Assembly: GCF_008710275.1 (NCBI RefSeq)
Contig: NZ_VYQE01000006.1
Span: forward strand, 124,001-188,000
Reading direction: 5' to 3'
Origin: Histidinibacterium aquaticum
GTDB taxonomy: Bacteria > Pseudomonadota > Alphaproteobacteria > Rhodobacterales > Rhodobacteraceae
DNA: 64,000 nucleotides
The position numbers were made by a program, and so were the translations under genes. Positions 32,305-41,539 of the stretch are shown in pieces; the stretch's first letter is position 1, and each line of letters opens with the position of its first letter. The notes beneath the pieces were generated by a model, which was given only the letters and a program-made list of their open reading frames with translations, was not told the origin of the DNA and ran no database searches.

Positions 32305-33396
32305 ATGACCGGTGTCCTGCCCCGCCAGCGGATCGAGGACCTCACCCGCACCGGCGTGATCGCCTGCGACGCGCCCCTGGCCGAGGGCCAGATCCAACCC
32401 GCCTCTCTCGACCTGCGACTCGGGCAGACCGCCTACCGCGTCCGGGCCTCGTTCCTCGCGGGACAGGGCCGCAGCGTGGCCGAGCGCCTGGACGAGTTCG
32501 AGATGCACCGGATCGATCTCACCCCCGGGGCGGTGCTCGAGAAGGGCTGCGTCTACCTCGTCCCCCTGCAGGAGGGGCTCGCGCTGCCCGCGGGTCTTCA
32601 TGCCGTCGCGAACGCCAAGAGTTCGACGGGCCGGCTCGACCTCCTCACGCGGACGATCACCGACGGGGGCACCGAGTTCGACCGCATCGCGACGGGTTAC
32701 GAGGGGCCGCTCTACGCCGAGATCTGTCCCCGCTCCTTCTCGGTGCTGGTGCGGCCGGGCATGCGGCTCAACCAGTTGCGCCTGCGCGAGGGCGAGGCGC
32801 GGCTTTCGGACGAGGCGCTTCGGGCGCTCCACGACGAGAGCCCGCTGGTGGACAGCGAGCCGCGCATCGACGGGGGCCTCGGCTTCTCGGTCGACCTCGC
32901 CCCGCGCACCGGCACACTGGTCGGCTACCGCGCCAAGCCGCACACGGGCGTCATCGACCTCGACCGGATTGGCCAGTACGACCCGGCGGAGTTCTGGGAG
33001 GAGGTCCACGCGACCGACCGCCAGATCATCCTGGACCCCGGCGCCTTCTACATCCTCGTCAGCCGCGAAGCGGTCACCATTCCGCCCGCCTATGCCGCCG
33101 AGATGGCGCCCTACCTCGCCATGGTGGGCGAGTTCCGCGTGCACTACGCGGGCTTCTTCGACCCCGGCTTCGGGCACGAGGCCGCGGGGGGACAGGGCGC
33201 GCGGGGCGTGCTGGAGGTGCGCTGCCACGAGGCGCCCTTCGTGCTCGAACACGGCCAGATCGTCGGCCGGCTGGTCTACGAGCGGATGGCCGAGGCACCC
33301 GACCAGCTTTACGGGCAGGAGATCGCGTCGAACTACCAGGGCCAAGGGCTGAAGCTCTCAAAGCATTTCCGGGACCCGGTGCCGAAGGCGCGCTGA
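32305..33396 (+). CDS. dcd: 2'-deoxycytidine 5'-triphosphate deaminase (long, tandem-type)
   Basis: A 363-residue dCTP deaminase of the long alphaproteobacterial type, about twice the usual 190 residues, where two deaminase-like folds sit in one chain. The first half has IQPASLDLRLGQTAYRVRAS and HAVANAKSSTGRLDLLTRTI; the second has GQYDPAEFWEEV, ILDPGAFYILVSREAVTIPP and FDPGFGHEAAGGQGARGVLE. It turns dCTP to dUTP for thymidylate synthesis. GAGGAAGTTGCG precedes ATG 32305. Confidence 0.92.
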   Translation: MTGVLPRQRIEDLTRTGVIACDAPLAEGQIQPASLDLRLGQTAYRVRASFLAGQGRSVAERLDEFEMHRIDLTPGAVLEKGCVYLVPLQEGLALPAGLHAVANAKSSTGRLDLLTRTITDGGTEFDRIATGYEGPLYAEICPRSFSVLVRPGMRLNQLRLREGEARLSDEALRALHDESPLVDSEPRIDGGLGFSVDLAPRTGTLVGYRAKPHTGVIDLDRIGQYDPAEFWEEVHATDRQIILDPGAFYILVSREAVTIPPAYAAEMAPYLAMVGEFRVHYAGFFDPGFGHEAAGGQGARGVLEVRCHEAPFVLEHGQIVGRLVYERMAEAPDQLYGQEIASNYQGQGLKLSKHFRDPVPKAR

Positions 33397-33471
33397 TCGG
33401 AAAAGTGCAAGTCCGCAGCCAAATCCGGTGGACCTCGCACCAGCCAAGTCGCAAATCTGCAATCTCCCGGC

Positions 33472-34041
33472 TCAGTCGGCCAGGGCCTTCCCCAGCTTCG
33501 GCATCCGCGCCTTGCGCATGAGCGGCCGGATTTCCCAGTCCTCCCCGGACAGCCGCCGCGCCTCGGCCAGCACGCCGTTGCCGACCCGGGCCACCGCCTC
33601 CGCGTCCACGGCGAAGCACTCCATCGCCAGCTGGTCCGCCCCGATCCGGGCGAGCCCCTCGTCCGCCAGCGCGCCCCTCGGGAAATCCTTCGCGTTCTCG
33701 GTCACGATCCCGTCGCATGAGCTGGCCACTGCGGCCGCCAGAACGTGCAGGTCGTTCGGATCCGGCAGGCTCAGCCCCCGCTCGGACGCCGCGCCGACCT
33801 CGGCCTCCGGAAAGGCCTCCCGCGTCTCGGCCACCTCGACGCGCGCCTGCTCCTCTCCCGCCGGTCCGAGCTTGGCGGCGGCGAGCGCCCATTCCTCCAG
33901 CACCCGGGCCGACCACCGGGGCGCGTAGAACCCCTCGCGCGCCAGACCGAGCAGCACCTGCCGCATCACCGTCGGGTAGAGCACGCAGGCGTCGAGGAAG
34001 AGACGCGGCCGGCGGCCCGGCCGGACGAGCGGTTCTCTCAC
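33472..34041 (-). CDS. PIN-domain protein (RSP_2648-like family)
   Basis: A 189-residue PIN-domain protein. The first acidic residue is in RLFLDACVLYPTVMRQVLLG, Glu in WSARVLEEWALAA, and the closing LPDPNDLHVLAAAVASSCDG with IVTENAKDFP supply the remaining acidic ligands of the metal-dependent RNase fold. No antitoxin gene adjoins. It begins with GTG 34041 overlapping the rlmI stop (GTGA), so translation is coupled to the rRNA methyltransferase. That pairing is inferred to reflect an RNA-related task rather than a free toxin. Confidence 0.85.
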   Translation of the reverse strand: MREPLVRPGRRPRLFLDACVLYPTVMRQVLLGLAREGFYAPRWSARVLEEWALAAAKLGPAGEEQARVEVAETREAFPEAEVGAASERGLSLPDPNDLHVLAAAVASSCDGIVTENAKDFPRGALADEGLARIGADQLAMECFAVDAEAVARVGNGVLAEARRLSGEDWEIRPLMRKARMPKLGKALAD

Positions 34042-35234
34042 AGGCGGAAGACCAGCGCCTTGAGGTATCCCGTCTCGGCGAGCTGCGGCAGCACCGGGTG
34101 GTCGGCGCCCGCACGACCCTCGTAGACGATGGGCCCGCGCCGGCCGGCCTTGCCGATGCCGCGCGCCGAGGCGGCCCGGAACTTGGCGAGATCCGCCGCG
34201 TGGGAGCAGGAGCAGAGCACCAGGTATCCGCCGTCCGCGACCAGCGGGGCAGCCATCCGGGCGATCCGCTCGTAGGCCCGCAGGCCCGCCTCCAGCGCTT
34301 TCTTCGAGGGGGCGAAGGCCGGCGGGTCGCAGACGACGAGCTCGAAGCTCTCACCTTCCGCCCCCAGCGCCGCCAGGGTGTCGAAGGCATCCCCCTGCCG
34401 GGTGTCGAAACGCTCGGCCATGCCGCTCGCCTCGGCGCCTTTCCGGGCAAGCTCCAGCGCGGGCGCGGAACTGTCCACGGCCAGGGCCCGCTCCGCCCCG
34501 CCCGCCAGCGCGGCGAGGGAAAAGCCGCCCACGTGCGAAAAGACGTCGAGCACCCGTGCACCCCGCGCCAGTCCCGCCGCGAAGGCCTGGTTCGGCCGCT
34601 GGTCGTAGAAGAGGCCGGTCTTCTGCCCGCCGGTGAGGTCGGCCATGTAGGTCGCCCCGTTCATCGGCACCTCGACCGGCCCCTCGGGCGCCTGCCCCAC
34701 GAGCACTTCGGAGGTCTCGTCGAGCCCCTCCAGCGCGCGGGCACGGCCGGAGGCGTTCTTGAGCACCGTGGTGACGCCCGTCACCTCGACCAGAGCCTCG
34801 ACGAGCGGTTGCAGCAGCCGCTCCGCCCAGGCCGCATTGGGCTGGATCACCGCCACATCGCCGAAGCGGTCCACCACGACGCCGGGCAACCCGTCGGCCT
34901 CGGCGTGGATCAGCCGGTAAAACGGCGCGTCGTAGAGCAGCGCGCGATGGGTCTGCGCCGCCGCGATCCGCTTTTCAAACCACGCGCGGTCGATGACGGC
35001 CCCCGGCACCGGGTCCAGCATCCGCGCGGCGATCCGGCTCAGCGGATTGACCGCGACGAGCCCCATGGCGATCCGGCCCGCGTCCTCGAGCACCGCGAGG
35101 CTGCCGGGTTCGAGCGCCTTTGTCCGCCGGTCGAGCACGAGCTCGTTGGCATAGACCCAGGGAAAGCCGTGCCGCACCGCGCGGGCCTCGGCCTTGGGCA
35201 TCAGTCGGACGGTGGGGAGTGTGCTGGATTCCAT
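34038..35234 (-). CDS. rlmI: 23S rRNA (cytosine-C5) methyltransferase, RlmI-like
   Basis: A 398-residue protein with an N-terminal PUA domain (about 10-80, HGFPWVYANELVLDRRTKAL), a linker domain, and a Rossmann methyltransferase (about 190-398). LTGGQKTGLFYDQRPNQAFA, LDVFSHVGGFSLAALAGGAE, VVCDPPAFAPSKKALEAG and LCSCSHAADL give the SAM site and the catalytic Cys. The match is RlmI/YccW, which methylates C1962 of 23S rRNA in E. coli. ATG 35234 is used; the open frame far upstream is antisense noise over edd and eda. It overlaps the PIN gene. Confidence 0.93.
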   Translation of the reverse strand: MESSTLPTVRLMPKAEARAVRHGFPWVYANELVLDRRTKALEPGSLAVLEDAGRIAMGLVAVNPLSRIAARMLDPVPGAVIDRAWFEKRIAAAQTHRALLYDAPFYRLIHAEADGLPGVVVDRFGDVAVIQPNAAWAERLLQPLVEALVEVTGVTTVLKNASGRARALEGLDETSEVLVGQAPEGPVEVPMNGATYMADLTGGQKTGLFYDQRPNQAFAAGLARGARVLDVFSHVGGFSLAALAGGAERALAVDSSAPALELARKGAEASGMAERFDTRQGDAFDTLAALGAEGESFELVVCDPPAFAPSKKALEAGLRAYERIARMAAPLVADGGYLVLCSCSHAADLAKFRAASARGIGKAGRRGPIVYEGRAGADHPVLPQLAETGYLKALVFRL

Positions 35235-35423
35235 GGCCGTGTCCCCTAAAGCCTCGCGAGCAGGCGCGAAAGGCCCAAGACGGGGCTCTCGCGGGCTCCC
35301 GCGCATGGCGCCTGCCCAAGCTCCGGGCATCGCGGAGGCGCGGAGGCCGGAAACCGGCCCCCTCCCGTGCATTTCCGCCGGGACCGGTGCACTCTTCCTG
35401 CCAGTGGGACGGCCTGACCGGTT

Positions 35424-35435
35424 GTTAGCGGTAAC
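35424..35435. promoter_or_regulatory. LacI-type operator-like dyad before edd
   Basis: GTTAGC-GGTAAC is a near-perfect dyad with one mismatch, 45 bases before the edd start and about 190 from the rlmI start. It resembles operators of LacI/GntR-type sugar repressors. A related half site, GCTAAAC, follows at 35443-35449. No such regulator gene is in the window. Confidence 0.45.
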
Positions 35436-35480
35436 GCCACCTGCTAAACGGCCTCCGAAACGCGAGGAAAGGATGCCCAC

Positions 35481-37283
35481 ATGGCCCTCAACCGGACCGT
35501 CGCCGAAGTCACCGACCGTATCATCGCCCGTTCCGAGAAGCCGCGCCGCGACTATCTCGACCGCATGGCCGCGGCTGCCGCGGACGGGCCCCGCCGGGCG
35601 CACCTGAGCTGCTCGAACCAGGCCCACGCCTATGCCGCGAACGCCCCCGACAAGGAGGCGATGGCGACCACGGACGTGGCCAACATTGGGATCATCACCG
35701 CCTACAACGACATGCTCTCGGCGCATCAGCCCTTCGAGCGCTTCCCGCAGATCATCCGCGACGCCGCGCGCGCCGCGGGCGGGACGGCGCAGGTCGCGGG
35801 CGGCGTGCCGGCGATGTGCGACGGCGTCACCCAGGGCCAGACGGGGATGGAGCTCAGCCTCTTCTCCCGCGACGTGATCGCGCTGGCGGCGGGTATCGGG
35901 CTCTCGCACAACACCTTCGATTCGGCGGTCTACCTCGGGGTCTGCGACAAGATCGTGCCCGGCCTCGTGATGGCGGCGGCGACCTTCGGCTACATCCCGG
36001 GCATCTTCCTGCCCGCCGGGCCGATGACCTCCGGCCTGCCCAACGACGAGAAGGCCAAGGTCCGCCAGCAGTTCGCCACCGGCGAAGTCGGTCGCGACGC
36101 GCTGATGAAGGCCGAGATGGAGAGCTATCACGGCCCGGGCACCTGCACCTTCTACGGCACCGCGAACACCAACCAGATGCTGATGGAGTTCATGGGCCTG
36201 CACCTGCCGGGCGCGAGCTTCGTGAACCCGGGCACCGAGCTGCGCGACGCGCTGACCGTCGCGGGGACCGAGCGGGCGCTCGAGATCACCGCCCTCGGCA
36301 ACGACTACCGCCCGGTCTCCGACATCCTCGACGAGAAGGCCTTCGTGAACGGGATCGTCGGGCTCATGGCGACGGGCGGCTCGACCAACCTCGTGCTGCA
36401 CCTGCCGGCCATGGCGCGCTGTGCGGGCGTGATCCTCGACATCGAGGACTTCAACGACCTCTCGTCGGTCACGCCGCTCATGGCGAAGGTCTACCCGAAC
36501 GGGCTGGCGGACGTGAACCACTTCCACGCCGCGGGCGGCCTGCAGTACATGATCGGCGAGCTTCTGAACGCCGGCCTCCTGCACGACGACACCAAGACCG
36601 TCGCGGGCGACGGGCTGGAGCTCTACACCCACGAGCCGAAGCTTTCCGCCGCCGGGATCACCTACGAGAAGGCCGAGACCACCTCGAAGAACGAGAAGAT
36701 CCTGCGGCCGGCCTCCGATCCCTTCCAGAAGACCGGCGGCCTCGCGCAGCTCTCGGGCAATCTCGGCCGCGGGGTCATCAAGGTCTCCGCCGTCGCACCC
36801 GAGCGCCAGACGATCGAGGCCAAGGCCCGCGTCTTCCACGACCAGGAGAGCGTGAAGGCGGCCTTCAAGGCGGGCGAATTCACAGAGGACACCGTGGTCG
36901 TCGTCCGGTTCCAAGGGCCCAAGTCGAACGGCATGCCGGAATTGCACGGGCTGACCCCGACACTCGCCGTGCTCCAGGACCGTGGCCTCAAGGTGGCGCT
37001 GGTGACCGACGGACGCATGTCCGGCGCCTCGGGCAAGGTGCCCGCCGCGATCCACATGAGCCCCGAGGCCGCCAACGGCGGTCCGATCGCGCTGCTGCGC
37101 GACGGCGACCTGGTGCGGCTCGACGCGCAGGCGGGCACATTGGAGTGCCTCACCTCGCTCGAAGGGCGCGAACCGGCCCAAGCCGATCTCACCGGCAACG
37201 GCACCGGCGTCGGCCGCGAGCTCTTCGCCGCCTTCCGCGCCAACTGCGGACTTGCGGCCGACGGGGCCGCGGTGGTGGTCTGA
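35481..37283 (+). CDS. edd: 6-phosphogluconate dehydratase
   Basis: A 600-residue dehydratase with an iron-sulfur cluster, turning 6-phosphogluconate into KDPG in the Entner-Doudoroff path. [58 protein letters not shown] and [19 protein letters not shown] are family blocks, with the Cys residues for the cluster. Full length. It lies 246 bases from rlmI with an operator-like dyad in between, and is followed by eda after 69 bases, an operon in most alphaproteobacteria. Confidence 0.96.
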   Translation: MALNRTVAEVTDRIIARSEKPRRDYLDRMAAAAADGPRRAHLSCSNQAHAYAANAPDKEAMATTDVANIGIITAYNDMLSAHQPFERFPQIIRDAARAAGGTAQVAGGVPAMCDGVTQGQTGMELSLFSRDVIALAAGIGLSHNTFDSAVYLGVCDKIVPGLVMAAATFGYIPGIFLPAGPMTSGLPNDEKAKVRQQFATGEVGRDALMKAEMESYHGPGTCTFYGTANTNQMLMEFMGLHLPGASFVNPGTELRDALTVAGTERALEITALGNDYRPVSDILDEKAFVNGIVGLMATGGSTNLVLHLPAMARCAGVILDIEDFNDLSSVTPLMAKVYPNGLADVNHFHAAGGLQYMIGELLNAGLLHDDTKTVAGDGLELYTHEPKLSAAGITYEKAETTSKNEKILRPASDPFQKTGGLAQLSGNLGRGVIKVSAVAPERQTIEAKARVFHDQESVKAAFKAGEFTEDTVVVVRFQGPKSNGMPELHGLTPTLAVLQDRGLKVALVTDGRMSGASGKVPAAIHMSPEAANGGPIALLRDGDLVRLDAQAGTLECLTSLEGREPAQADLTGNGTGVGRELFAAFRANCGLAADGAAVVV

Positions 37284-37352
37284 GCCAGACCCCGGATACC
37301 TCCGCCAGCGGGCCTCGACGGCCTCCGACACGCGACCAGAAGGACACCCGAG

Positions 37353-37994
37353 ATGACCCCCGAACACGCCTCCGAACTCAACGCCAAGGTCTGCGGACTG
37401 GCCCCCGTGATCCCGGTGCTCGTCCTCGACGACGCGAGCCTGGCCGAGGGGCTGGCGACCGCCCTCGTCGCGGGCGGCCTCCCCGCGCTCGAGGTCACCC
37501 TGCGCACGCCCGCGGCCCTCGACGCGATCCGGGAGATGGCGAAGGTCGAGGGCGGCGTCGTGGGCGCGGGCACGCTGCTCACCGCCGAGGACGTGGAGAA
37601 GGCCAAGGAAGCGGGCGCCACCTTCGGCGTCTCCCCCGGCGCCACGAAGCGCCTGCTGGACGCCTGCGAGGCCAACGACCTGCCCCTTCTTCCCGGCGCG
37701 GCCACCGCGACCGAGGTGATGAAGCTCTACGAGCGCGGCTATACCGTGCAGAAGTTCTTCCCCGCCGAGGCCAACGGCGGCGCGCCCGCCCTCAAGGCCA
37801 TCGGCGCCCCCCTGCCCCAGGTCAGGTTCTGTCCGACCGGTGGCGTCACGCTCTCGAACGCGCCGGACTACCTGCGGCTGGACAACACGCTCTGCGTGGG
37901 CGGCAGCTGGGTCGCGCCCAAGGACAAGGTCGCCGCCGCCGACTGGCCCGCGATCACCGCGCTCGCGACCGAGGCCGCCGCCCTCTCGCGCTAG
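37353..37994 (+). CDS. eda: KDPG aldolase
   Basis: A 213-residue aldolase that cleaves 2-keto-3-deoxy-6-phosphogluconate to pyruvate and glyceraldehyde-3-phosphate. The Schiff-base Lys134 is in TVQKFFPAEANGG, Glu47 in PALEVTLRTP, and GVSPGATKRLLDACEANDLP and RFCPTGGVTLSNAPDYL close the site. It ends overlapping the gene on the other strand by four bases. Gene order edd-eda completes the Entner-Doudoroff route. Confidence 0.96.
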   Translation: MTPEHASELNAKVCGLAPVIPVLVLDDASLAEGLATALVAGGLPALEVTLRTPAALDAIREMAKVEGGVVGAGTLLTAEDVEKAKEAGATFGVSPGATKRLLDACEANDLPLLPGAATATEVMKLYERGYTVQKFFPAEANGGAPALKAIGAPLPQVRFCPTGGVTLSNAPDYLRLDNTLCVGGSWVAPKDKVAAADWPAITALATEAAALSR

Positions 37995-38248
37995 CCGCGC
38001 CGCCCGGAGGCCCCGCCGCGCCGTCCCCGGCGCAGGGGCTCCGAGGCCCCTTCCCTGAGCACCGCGGTCATCGGGTGGCCCTCCTGCCCGTGCCGCTCCA
38101 GCATGACGGTCACCGCCTCGCGCGGGTCCTGTCCGTCGGGCAGAGAGAGCGCCCAGTCGAAGAAGATCGACCGGCATTCCTCGGCGGCGATCCCCTCGAT
38201 CCGGTAGGCCTCCGCGATCAGGCCCTTGGGGTCCAGCTCATCCCGCAT
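37991..38248 (-). CDS. Small conserved-looking protein downstream of glnE
   Basis: An 85-residue protein. It starts MRDELDPKGLIAEAYRIEGI and holds CRSIFFDWALSLPDGQDPRE and VMLERHGQEGHPMTAVLREG, then a Gly/Arg-rich tail. I recall similar short proteins in Rhodobacteraceae, but no function. It starts within the last codons of glnE (overlap of 11 bases), implying coupled translation and perhaps a link to nitrogen control. Confidence 0.72.
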   Translation of the reverse strand: MRDELDPKGLIAEAYRIEGIAAEECRSIFFDWALSLPDGQDPREAVTVMLERHGQEGHPMTAVLREGASEPLRRGRRGGASGRRG

Positions 38249-41006
38249 CCGCGCCTCCTCCGATCACCCGGCCGATGATCTCCGACGCCGCCGTCCCGCG
38301 CCGCTCCATCTCCGACCTCAGGGCGTCGGCGTCCGCCATTCCGGTCTCGCGCAGGATCAGCCCGAGGCCCCCTGCGCCCACCGCGTCGAGGTCCAGCGGC
38401 TCGCCCGTCAGCAGGCGCGACGAAGCCTGGAGCCCCCAGAAGAGCGCGGCGGCGCCGTAAAGCGCCTCCGAATCCGACTCGGAGAGCAGCCCCGCCGCCA
38501 CCGCATCCCCGAGCTGCCCCCGGAGACGCCGCTCCTCCGACCCGGCCCGCAGCGCGACCGCCTGGGCGCAGAGCTCGATGTCCTGCAGCCGCCCGGGCCC
38601 CGTCTTGGCGTCGAAGGCCCCACGGGGCGACTTGGCCTCGGCCAGGCGGCGGCGCATCTCGGCCACGTCGGCGGCCACGTCCCGCGTGCCGCCCCGCTCG
38701 GCCAGGACCTCGCAGCGGACCTTCTCGACCTCTCTCGCCAGCGCCTCAGAACCCGCCACGGGGCGCGCACGGGTCAGGGCGAGGTGCTCCCAGGTCCAGG
38801 CCTCTTCCCTCTGGTAGCGTGCGAAGGCGGAGAGCTGCGTCGCCACCGGCCCCGACCGCCCGGAGGGCCTGAGCCGCATGTCGACCTCGTAGAGCCGCCC
38901 CTCCGCCATGGGCGCCGAGAGCGCGGTCACCAGTGCCTGCGTGAGCCGCGCGTAGTAGGCCCGCGCGGCGAGCGGGCGGCGGCCCTCGGAGGAGTCCACG
39001 CCGTCGGGGTCGTAGATCACGATCAGGTCCAGGTCCGAGGTCGCGTTCAGCCGCGAGGCCCCGAGAGAGCCCATGCCGATGACCACCGCCCCGCGTCCCG
39101 GGGGCGCGCCGTGCTTGGCCGCGAATTCCTCGACCACGCAGGGATAGAGCCCGGCGACCACCGCCTCCGCGAGATCGGCATACTCCTGGCCCGCCTCGTC
39201 GGCGTCGATCAGCCCGCGCAGGTGGTGCACGCCGACGCGGAAATGCCAGTCCTTCGCCCAGCGCCGGGCGGCGTCGAGCTTGGTCTCGTAGTCCTCGGCC
39301 TCGGCGATGGCCTCGTCGAGCCCCTCGCGCAGCGCCGAGACGCCCGGCCAGGGGGCGAAGAACTCTCCCGCGATCACCGCGTCCAGCACGCTCGCATTGC
39401 GCGAGAGGTACTGCGCCAGCGCCGGCGCCGTGGCGCAGATGTCGACGATGAGCTGCTGCAGCGGCGGGTTCGCCTCGAAGAGCGAGAAGATCTGCACCCC
39501 CGCGGGCAGGCCCCGCAGGAAGCCGTCGAACTGCGCCAGCGCCTCTTCGGGGCGGGCGGATTCCTTGAGCTTGCCCATGATCTGCGGCCGCAGCCGGTTG
39601 AATATCTCCACGGCGCGGGGCGACCGCAGCGCCGGGTAGCTCATCCAGCGGTCCGCCGTCTCCGCGCCGAAGCCGTCGCCCGTCTCCTCGGGCGCGTCGT
39701 CGGGGGCGAAGAAATCCTCGGTCAGCTCGTGCACCGCTTCCAGCCGCTCGGTCAGCGTCCGGCGCAGGGTCTCGGCCTCGATCCCCATGAAGGCGGCCAG
39801 CCGGTCGAAGCCCTCGCTTTCCTTCGGCAGGCTGTGGGTCTGCTGGTCGTTGATCATCTGCAGCCGGTGCTCGACCTCCCGGTGAGCGCGGTAATGCGTC
39901 GAGAGCGCCTCCGCCGTCTCCTTCGGCACCCAGCCCGCCTCGGCGAGCCGGACGAGCCCCTCTTCCGTACCGCGCACCCGCAGGTCGGGATCGCGCCCGC
40001 CGGCGATCAGCTGGCGGGTCTGGGTGAAGAACTCGATCTCCCGGATGCCGCCGCGCCCCAGCTTCATGTCGTGGCCCGGCAAGCGGAAGGGCCCGCCGAG
40101 GCCCTTGTGGTCGCGGATCCGCAGACGCATGTCGTGCGCGTCCTGGATCGCGGCGAAATCCAGGTGCTTGCGCCAGACGAAGGGGCGCAGGGTCTCGATG
40201 AAACGCTCGCCCGCCTCGATCTCGCCCGCCGCCGCGCGGGCCTTGATATAGGCGGCGCGTTCCCAGGTGCGTCCCACGCTCTCGTAGTAGCTCTCCGCCA
40301 TGGCCATCGGCAGGCAGGGCGGCGTGACGGAGGCGTCGGGCCGCAGCCGCAGGTCGGTGCGGAAGACGTAGCCGCCGTCCCGGCTGTCCGAGAGGATGCG
40401 GCACATCTCCCGCGTGATCTTCACCAGCGCCGAGCGGACCTCGGGGAGATCCTCGGGCGCATGCCGCTCGTCGTCGAAGAGGCAGATGAGGTCGATGTCG
40501 CTGGAATAGTTGAGCTCGTAGGCGCCGCCCTTGCCCATGGCGAGCACCACCATGCCCGCCGTCTCCCCGGCCTGGTCGGTCAGCTTGCCGCGCTCCATGG
40601 CGCGGGCGCAGAGCCGGCGGATGGTGACGTCGACCGCCGCATCCGCGAGCCGCGTCAGAGCGCCCGTCACCTCCTCGAGTTCCCAGGCGCCGCCAAGGTC
40701 GCAGAGCGCCACCAGCAGGGCCACCCGCCGCTTGGCACGGCGCAGCTCGGGGCCGAGGTCGTCGTGCTCCAAAGCGGCCACGCGCGACAGCTCGGATTCG
40801 AGCGCTCCCTCCGGGTCCTCGACCGCCTCGCCCAGCCAGTCGTGCTCGGCCTGCACCAGCCCGGCGAGATAGGGCGAACAGCCCGCCGCCCCCGCGATCA
40901 GGTCGCGCAGTTCCGGCGCAAGCTCTCCGCAGCGCGCCCGCGCCTCCTCGCCCCGATCCCCGTCGTAGGGCTGCGGACAGCGCGTGAGACGCGCGGCGAG
41001 GCTCAC
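38238..41006 (-). CDS. glnE: Glutamine synthetase adenylyltransferase/adenylyl-removing enzyme
   Basis: A 922-residue enzyme with two nucleotidyltransferase domains that add or remove AMP on glutamine synthetase according to nitrogen status. Metal-binding sites are NYSSDIDLICLFD (first, about 165-180) and TSDLDLIVIYD (second, about 650). Between them are helical regulatory segments such as FVWRKHLDFAAIQDAHDMRL. GTG 41006 is used, overlapping the stop of the gene before it (GTGA). Full length for the alphaproteobacterial type. Confidence 0.95.
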   Translation of the reverse strand: MSLAARLTRCPQPYDGDRGEEARARCGELAPELRDLIAGAAGCSPYLAGLVQAEHDWLGEAVEDPEGALESELSRVAALEHDDLGPELRRAKRRVALLVALCDLGGAWELEEVTGALTRLADAAVDVTIRRLCARAMERGKLTDQAGETAGMVVLAMGKGGAYELNYSSDIDLICLFDDERHAPEDLPEVRSALVKITREMCRILSDSRDGGYVFRTDLRLRPDASVTPPCLPMAMAESYYESVGRTWERAAYIKARAAAGEIEAGERFIETLRPFVWRKHLDFAAIQDAHDMRLRIRDHKGLGGPFRLPGHDMKLGRGGIREIEFFTQTRQLIAGGRDPDLRVRGTEEGLVRLAEAGWVPKETAEALSTHYRAHREVEHRLQMINDQQTHSLPKESEGFDRLAAFMGIEAETLRRTLTERLEAVHELTEDFFAPDDAPEETGDGFGAETADRWMSYPALRSPRAVEIFNRLRPQIMGKLKESARPEEALAQFDGFLRGLPAGVQIFSLFEANPPLQQLIVDICATAPALAQYLSRNASVLDAVIAGEFFAPWPGVSALREGLDEAIAEAEDYETKLDAARRWAKDWHFRVGVHHLRGLIDADEAGQEYADLAEAVVAGLYPCVVEEFAAKHGAPPGRGAVVIGMGSLGASRLNATSDLDLIVIYDPDGVDSSEGRRPLAARAYYARLTQALVTALSAPMAEGRLYEVDMRLRPSGRSGPVATQLSAFARYQREEAWTWEHLALTRARPVAGSEALAREVEKVRCEVLAERGGTRDVAADVAEMRRRLAEAKSPRGAFDAKTGPGRLQDIELCAQAVALRAGSEERRLRGQLGDAVAAGLLSESDSEALYGAAALFWGLQASSRLLTGEPLDLDAVGAGGLGLILRETGMADADALRSEMERRGTAASEIIGRVIGGGADAG

Positions 41007-41377
41007 GGGACCGCCCGCCCCGTGGGCGTGTCCTGGCTGAAGATATTGATCCAGCGCGGTCCGTCCCGGCGCCAGAGCGAGGAGACGTACATCTCCTCCT
41101 CCGCGCCGCCGACCACCGGCGTGTAGCGCGCACGGTAGGACAGCAGCCCGTGATCCGGGCCCACCTGCATCGACCGCGCTTCGCTGAGGGTGAAGTCGCG
41201 GATGCTGGGGCCGGTGGCCAGCTGTGCGACGTGATCCTCGCGGCCCGAGTAGCCGTCGGGGAAGACGCCCAGGAAGTCGTCGGACAACGCCGCCCGGTCG
41301 GCGCGGGCGTCGCCGGTCTGCATCGCCTCCCAGACGTCGGTTTCGGCGGCCAGTAGCTCTTCGGTCAACGCGTCCAT
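41003..41377 (-). CDS. DUF4440/SnoaL-like (NTF2-fold) protein
   Basis: A 124-residue NTF2-fold protein: LLAAETDVWEAMQTGDARAD, LSDDFLGVFPDGYSGREDHV, then LSEARSMQVGPDHGLLSYRA and VSSLWRRDGPRWINIFSQD. This is the DUF4440/SnoaL-like pattern, a cone-shaped pocket used for small ligands or catalysis; no catalytic residue can be assigned. Its stop overlaps the glnE GTG (GTGA), so it is co-translated with glnE. Confidence 0.82.
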   Translation of the reverse strand: MDALTEELLAAETDVWEAMQTGDARADRAALSDDFLGVFPDGYSGREDHVAQLATGPSIRDFTLSEARSMQVGPDHGLLSYRARYTPVVGGAEEEMYVSSLWRRDGPRWINIFSQDTPTGRAVP

Positions 41378-41455
41378 CAGATCACTCCGCTCTCTGCCTT
41401 CGCGCGGACGCTAGAGCCGGGCCCCCGGTGCTGCAAGGGGATGAGGGCCCGCAGG

Positions 41456-41525
41456 GGGAAAAGTTAAATTAACTCTTTTCCCGTTCCGTTACAGGCGCTT
41501 GACCCGCTGTCCAAACTTGGACAGC
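41456..41525. repeat. Two dyads between the NTF2-fold gene and allA
   Basis: GGGAAAAG-TTAA / TTAA-CTCTTTTCCC (41456-41482) is an AT-rich imperfect dyad, close upstream of the NTF2-fold gene on the minus strand and a likely part of its promoter or operator. GCTGTCCAA-AC-TTGGACAGC (41506-41525) is a perfect nine-base-arm dyad 14 bases past the allA stop and shares TGTCCAA-N2-TTGGACA with the dyad at 6018. No T-run follows. Confidence 0.5.
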
Positions 41526-41539
41526 CGCACCGCCCAAGG

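Noticed and set aside
34038-38177. A 1379-codon minus-strand frame over edd and eda
   Set aside because: GC-rich antisense frames stay open easily. Only the part from 35234 encodes rlmI; the rest is the mirror of edd and eda.
38226-41126. A 966-codon plus-strand frame over glnE
   Set aside because: It is antisense to the glnE gene, whose two nucleotidyltransferase sites are clear; the plus-strand product has no recognisable domain.
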